A DNA stretch of 64,000 nt from Lampris incognitus (Eukaryota; Chordata; Actinopteri; Lampriformes; Lampridae): contig NC_079217.1 of the NCBI RefSeq assembly GCF_029633865.1, positions 32,189,090 through 32,253,089 of the forward strand. Direction: 5' to 3'. Below are positions 58,434 through 64,000 of the stretch, in pieces. The notes under the pieces were generated by a model. It saw only the letters and a list, made by a program, of their open reading frames with translations. It was not told where the DNA came from and made no database searches. The translations under genes and the position numbers were made by a program. Numbering within the stretch: the stretch's first letter is position 1; every line of letters begins with the position of its first letter.

Positions 58434-58797
58434 CTGTAGGTTTGGGGATGAGAATACATGTATGGCATTAGCACATCTTGGGGCCGCTCTCTGTATATTT
58501 GCCTCAGGCGACTCAAACCCAATGGGGGTAAAGTGTACCTGAGAGTTGGTGGCGTTGAACCGAAAGCCTCTCTGGTATGATAAAGATCTCTTTTACTAGG
58601 TGGTGACAAGCTGCAAAAAGTGAGAGCAAGCACTGTGAGAGGATAACACAGCTGGCTGGACAGAGAGACCAGCCGAGGGAAAGGAATGGTGAAATAGGCC
58701 TCATGTTATTCCTTTACCACTGGTCAACCTATACAAGAGGCAGCAGCAATACACAGTGTATGGGCTTCCTCTTAATGTGGACTTTTGCATGTGATCA
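58434..58797. other. b3gat1 intron 5' of the catalytic exon
   Basis: Searched for a signal-anchor exon on the - strand; none found. Confidence 0.5.
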
Positions 58798-58946
58798 CAG
58801 AAAGTTGAATCAGTTCATCTGGACACATTTATTGACCTCTTCAGTCTCAACTGAAGTCAGTTGAGACTGAAGAGGTCACATATGAAGTGATGATATGTTT
58901 CTCTCTCAATAAATGTTGTGTCCAGAAGAACTGATTCAACTTTCTG
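58798..58946 (+). mobile_element. Penelope-type terminal repeat remnant, long hairpin
   Basis: Outer arms CAGAAAGTTGAATCAGTTCA and TGAACTGATTCAACTTTCTG-like pair across 58798-58946. An inner perfect palindrome with 21-bp arms (GACCTCTTCAGTCTCAACTG...) spans 58834-58877 with a 2-bp loop. The text resembles fish Penelope terminal repeats; the hammerhead-like core has decayed to GAAGTGATGATATG. Confidence 0.6.
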
Positions 58947-61852
58947 AAATTTCCTTACCTGGATTACTGAGCATGCATGAAGACACCTTTGCATTAGCCT
59001 TACCTCATGTAACACCATGCCTGATTTGAATAAAAACTATTTCAAAAGATATATTTTCAAGAAGACTCCATGATGAGGGTTTCGGGTGAGATTTGTTGGA
59101 GGAGGGTTATCAAGTAGCAAGTGAAAGATTTTTGCAGTTGCACCTCTGTTATAGTGAACTGCATGTTGTGCTTTATATGACTACTAATTTCTAACATCTT
59201 CCCCCTGTAAGAAGTTTAACATACTGAGTCACCACAGATAGATATAAAAAGAAAGTGACTAGGAAAAAAAAGTAGAAATTAAGAGTTGGCAAGTGTGCAA
59301 TTTGCCAACTGCAAATGTTAGAAACATATAATGAGTATACCCCAGTGGCAAAGTGGTATTATATAGTGGCCAAAGTAGCATGAGTATGATGAATAGAATA
59401 ATTATAGAATCATTAAGGTTGTTTATTTTTCTCCTCATTGTGGTACAGCTAATGGCAATCTTTATCACTGCCTGGGTTGAGCTCCATTCACACCTCAAAA
59501 TGTAAAGAGGATTTTTCTGCACCACACAGATTAACACAATCTGCTGATGGCCAGATGTTCAACAGAAGCTGCCAGGAACCATTCTGCCAATACCTCCAGC
59601 TCCTCTTTCAAGAGCAAACAAAAGGGACCCTGTGGGTAGACCAGGGTCAAATAGTATTGGCAAATTATTTTTAGTTTTCTGTTCCCTAGTGCTTGGAGTG
59701 GCAGATATAGGGTTTTCCAGTTGAGAAGGCACAAGGCACATGAAATGTGAAATGAGAAATAAAAGTATTCTATTGTCAACATTTGTACACTGAGGTTGTT
59801 AATTGATCACATAACAGCATAATTGTTGACATAAACCTAGGACATGTGAGTCATATATGAAAGCCTACTATTATTAGTTAGTCAATTTATTTTGACTTCC
59901 AGCGGTTTATACTAGTTTATACTAGATGAGGACAGAGTGTCGGTGTATGTGTGTTGGGTGGGCATTGATTTGCTCTCAGTCTAATTTGGTTTTCTTCACT
60001 GTGTTGCATACTTAACATTTCAGTGCTGGTTTGTGTTCTCTTAGGATGATAATGCTGATGGGATATCAGTTTTGCTGCTGCTTTTTTACTGGATAGGTAG
60101 AGGAAAAATTATATTATCCAGTTTTTTTTTTCTGGTTGCAGTACATATTATCTTAAGTGTTTATCTGGACTAACCATTGAAGTATTGTTAGCAACATAAT
60201 TATCCCTGAAATTCTGTTCATTTAGTAGATCGTAGATCTTTTTTTCTGTTTTTTTTTTAAATGAATTTATTTCTAGTTTTTCCCCTTATCCCACCAGATT
60301 AACTCAATGGCATATGGCCGGAACTCTTGTCGAATAACTCCCCTGGCTCACGTTTCCACAGGAAGGAGATAGTCGTAACACCAGCTTCCTTCAAACTCGT
60401 GTCGGCTGCTGTCGCTATTTTACATGCTGAAGCCTTGCATGGATTGCATCACCTTCAGTCCGCGAAGGAGGCGTAGGGAGAATGCTTTCAGTTGCCTGGC
60501 TGCAGGCGCCTGGTTTGTTAAGGGACCACCGTGAAGGTGGAATATTTGGAATAATGTATTTGTTACTAACGGCTACCATAAAAATAAAGATATTGCGGGG
60601 GGGGGTGCTCGTTGGTAACTGGAGTGGGTGAGGACATTGATCAAACTTGGTTCTAGACTTATAGGCTGAAAAACAAAGAAGTGAAACTTCCCATATTGCA
60701 CCTTTACAATGATCCCTAGGTACGTATGCCGCTAGCAAGTGTTGGAGAGACATTCATAGACATTTAACCATGACTGCATCAACCTGTGGGAATCAAGATA
60801 TCATTAATATTGTGACAATTTGGCCCCATTCTCCTATGTGAAATAACCTAATTATAAGAATATGTGATGCTATCGATGTAGAGCTATTGTCAATAAAAGG
60901 TGCATCCAAATGCTGAATGTCAATCTTCAAACTAACTTCACCTCAGGAAAATCATGGCGAGGGAACATAAAAGTAGTGTGAGGGATCACAAAAGATTTTG
61001 CAGGGGACGCAAACATAAGCCCAACATTTTTTGCTCTGTAATATCCATATGTTGGGGAAAAAAACATTTACGTACAAACTTCAAGTTCATCGCGTCCCAC
61101 GTGCAGGCTCTGATCAGGTAAGCCTCATTAGGTCTACCATCAGCTGAACCTGGCTGCAGCTTGTGTTTAAATCGTAGTAGATAGAGTCAAACGTGACGCC
61201 GTTCCATTCCATGGGCTGCAGTGAGGTATGCGTGTTATTTTTGGGGGGTTTATACATTGCATTTAACGATGACTGAATTGTAAATATTGGCTAGTACCAT
61301 TTTCAAGGTGCTGAGTTCCACAAGCATCAGTTATAATTGACATTAAAACTATGTTCATTGGTTGCATACCTGTACCATAATTTATTTAGCTCATCTAATG
61401 TACTTGGCTTTTACTGTGCAAATATTTAGCCTTGATGCACCAAACTTTTCTAAATAATGTCTAATATGCGGTAGCAACCAGCGTGGGAAATTTTATCCTG
61501 ATCAATATGAAATTTAGCCACTCATTTCTGAATGCAGGGAGGTTACTGTTTTGACATGTTTAAGAATTGCTTTTCATTACTTCTCTTTGAGACATTCTGT
61601 GTCTAATGTTGTTTTCCATAGAACGTTTTGCCGTTTCATCGATAAAAAATACTTTGTGGGACTTTAAGCCTTCGCTATAAATCATTGTGAATAGTCAACT
61701 GATTGCAACTGTTTTCTCCATTTCCCTTTTACTTAACATTGGAATGGTTCCATAATTCAGTCGATTCTATGTACCTCAGTTGAGTTCTATTAGCCCATGC
61801 ATCCTTGCAGCTATTTAAGACAATTATTTGCAAGTACATAGGTCTATCCTAT
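58947..61852. other. b3gat1 intron or upstream region, little recognised
   Basis: AT-rich. A SINE-like body fragment may lie at 60262-60420 (TATGGCCGGAACTCTTGTCG, CACAGGAAGGAGATAGTCGT) with low certainty. Poly-G at 60597-60606. No b3gat1 exon was found. Confidence 0.4.
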
Positions 61853-62151
61853 TGTAAATGGTAAACTTATGGGGTGTCCTGTGTCTGACTTTCCATCAGT
61901 TTGGAGGAATCCGACGACGACTTTATAATTCAGTGTCTTTATTTCAATGGTGACGGTTACAATCATACAGTAGCTAGCTCCACAGTAGTGACTCACCTGA
62001 GTGCTAAACATAGACAGACGATTATGTGGCTCCCCTGCGTCCTCATGCGTCAGATGGACCAATGAGCTTGCAGCTAACGTAACAGCCAATAGGAGTGCTT
62101 GTATCACATCCTTATAGCCAAACGGGCTATTACATTCTAGAGAATATTACA
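61853..62151 (-). repeat. 3' LTR of the Ty3/gypsy element
   Basis: In - sense it begins TGTAATATTCTCTAGAATGT right after the purine tract AAGAAGGGGGA, contains a polyadenylation signal AATAAA (plus-strand 61935-61945), and ends CCATTTACA at 61853. About 299 bp with TG...CA ends. The partner LTR is outside the window, so the boundary is inferred from one copy. Confidence 0.7.
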
Positions 62152-64000
62152 TCCCCCTTCTTAAGAAATTGAAATCAAACATTAGAGAAGCCCAGAACCT
62201 CTCTGGGCTTCACTGCTCGTCCATACCTTGTCTGGTAGGGGACAGTCTCTGAGGCTGTCTCAGCCGCTGCATGTGAGACGTGTGGTGTGTTGTGAATTGT
62301 GAGTTGACCATATTTCTCGTCAGTGCCTGTGTTGGTGTGAGTGTCAGTGTGTGTTTCTTTTGTGTCCAGGAGGTGACGTCTGTTTCGTCTGTACTCCTGT
62401 CCTTCAGCTGTGCAGACGCGGTAGGATTTGTTGGTATCCGCTGGCTGGATGACAACAGCTGGTTTCCAACAGCCGTGCTCCTGGAGTCTGATGTGTTGTC
62501 CTTCGTGCAGCTGTGACATCGGCTTCGCTGACCTGTCGTAGTACCTTTTCTGCTGCAGCTGACGTTGGACTCTCCTGGCGTGCGTGTCTCTGTGACTGAT
62601 GACTTTGGGCTGAAGCTGCTGGTGTGTGTTGGGTAGAATTGAGCGTAGACGACGACTCATGAGCAGCTGGGCTGGTGATCTGAAGCTGTCGACAGGTGTG
62701 TTCCGATACTCAAGCAGACTCAGGTAGGGGTCTCTCTGGTCAGCCTTGGCCTTTTCCATCAGCAACTTGGCGATCTGTACTGTTTTTTCGGCAAGGCCAT
62801 TGCTTTGGGGATGATGCGGACTGGTAGTCGTGTGGGTGAACTCCCAAGTCTTCGCGAAGGTCTCAAACTCCATACTTGAGTACTGAGGTCCATTATCCGA
62901 AATAACAGTCTCAGGTATGCCGTGTCTGGCGAAGGTTGCCTTCAGCTTGCGTATCACAGCTGAGGATGTTGTGCTGTGTAGCTTGTCGAGTTCGAAGTAT
63001 CTGCTGTAATAGTCCACTGTGACGATGTAATTGTCATGATTCCAGGTGAACAAGTCAGTAGCAACTACTTGCCATGGCCTGCCTGGGATCTTGTGGCTGA
63101 TCATGGGCTCTTTAGTGTTTGACGGTCTGTAGGTGAGACAGGTGGGGCACTGTCCAACCATCTCCTCGATCTGCTTGTTCATACCAGGCCAGAACACTAT
63201 GTCACGGGCTCTCTGCTTGCATTTCTCCATGCCCCTGTGTCCTGTGTGTATCCGGGATAACATCTCTGCACGCAGCGAGGTAGGTATGATGATTTTCTCG
63301 CCTTTAAACAAAATGTTATTCATCTCTGACAGTTCATCTCGGCGGTTCCAGTATTCTGCAACTCTCTGAGGGCATCTTCTCCTCTCCTCAGGCCATCCTT
63401 CTCTGATTGTCTCTCTCAGCATTGTGAGCTTTGTGTCTGCGGCAGTCACAGCTCTGATCTCTGTCGGTTTCGTGTCACTGACCGGCAGGCCACTGTACAC
63501 TGTATGTACCTGCATGTCCATGCCTTCTCTGAAGCTGTCATCTTGGTCTGTGAGCGACTTGCGGGACAGCGTGTCTGCCACGGGGATCTCCTTGCCTGGT
63601 CTGTGCACGATGGTGAAGTCATACCGCTGTAGCTGGAGGATCATCCGCTATAGTCTCAGAGGCGCTGCTGCGAGTGGTTTTCTCATAATGGACTCAAGCG
63701 GTTTGTGGTCACTCTCCACGATGACATGACGACCATAGATGTATTGGTGAAAACGCTTGCATCCGAACAGAATAGCATATAGCTCTTTCTCTATTTGTGC
63801 GTAATTGACTTCACTGTCATTTAGCGATTTGGATGCATATCCGATGGGCTTTTCTTCCTGTAGCAGGACTGCACCTAGTCCGTACTTCGATGCGTCGACT
63901 TGTAGTCTGAGCTCTTTACCAGGGTCATAGTAGGCTAAGACTGGTCCTGGTTCGCATGTGATCACTTCTTTCATCTTCCTGAAAGCTTCGTCATGCTGCG
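62152..64000 (-). pseudogene. Ty3/gypsy pol: RNase H and integrase, partial
   Basis: The piece at 63648-63974 is RNase H-like: LQVDASKYGLGAVLLQ, then YAQIEKELYAILFGCKRFHQ and VESDHKPLESI. An in-frame TAG at 63648-63650 separates it from a 489-codon integrase frame (62175-63644). That frame has a His2Cys2 finger (His133, His136, Cys166, Cys169) and catalytic residues Asp197 (ATDLF), Asp250 (VISDNG) and Glu286 (GLAEKTVQ), with 35 residues between the last two, then a C-terminal basic region. RT, protease and gag lie right of the window. Order RT-RH-IN defines Ty3/gypsy. Confidence 0.92.

Overview
This window is vertebrate, almost certainly teleost fish, genomic DNA. Two spliced host genes can be recovered, and most of the rest is layered transposable elements and microsatellites. 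The teleost reading rests on the element mix: tRNA-derived SINEs, V-SINE-like repeats, L2-, RTE- and Tx1-like LINEs, Penelope-like elements, Tc1 and hAT transposons, and Ty3/gypsy LTR elements. No species can be named from the sequence alone.

Host genes. On the + strand, eight exons between 1424 and 22864 encode the C-terminal half of a glycoside hydrolase family 35 protein, best matched to beta-galactosidase-1-like protein 2 (glb1l2). The exons splice in frame through to a TGA stop; the catalytic-barrel exons lie left of the window. On the - strand, three exons (57922-58433, 44260-44556, 30000-30086) encode nearly all of the catalytic domain of the HNK-1 glucuronyltransferase b3gat1. Its first coding exon(s), with the membrane anchor, were not found and probably lie beyond position 64000. 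The genes converge tail to tail, the same neighbour order as human GLB1L2 and B3GAT1. They are not functionally linked in any way I can see.

Region by region. 1-23 kb (glb1l2 introns): SINEs, a 0.7-kb foldback element, a Tc1 transposon disrupted by nested SINE, L2 and RTE pieces, two RTE-like LINEs head to head, an L2 fragment, nested Penelope-like elements in inverted orientation, and MITEs. 23-30 kb (intergenic and 3' ends): two more SINE copies, a CpG-containing promoter-like patch and an unassigned ORF. 30-44 kb (last b3gat1 intron): nested L2-derived elements, a long L2-like LINE, and a Tx1-like LINE lying between two (GA)n tracts that carries a hAT element, which itself carries a MITE. 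44.5-58 kb (next b3gat1 intron): a non-autonomous LTR retrotransposon filled with 36-bp tandem repeats, and a second Tx1-like LINE also bounded by (TC)n at both ends. 58-64 kb: a solo Penelope-type terminal repeat and, at the edge, the RNase H-integrase-LTR end of a Ty3/gypsy element.

The most notable pattern is that both Tx1-like LINEs sit inside dinucleotide (TC)n/(GA)n repeats in the same relative orientation, which suggests a microsatellite-targeted element family. No complete autonomous element and no new gene system with intact reading frames was found.
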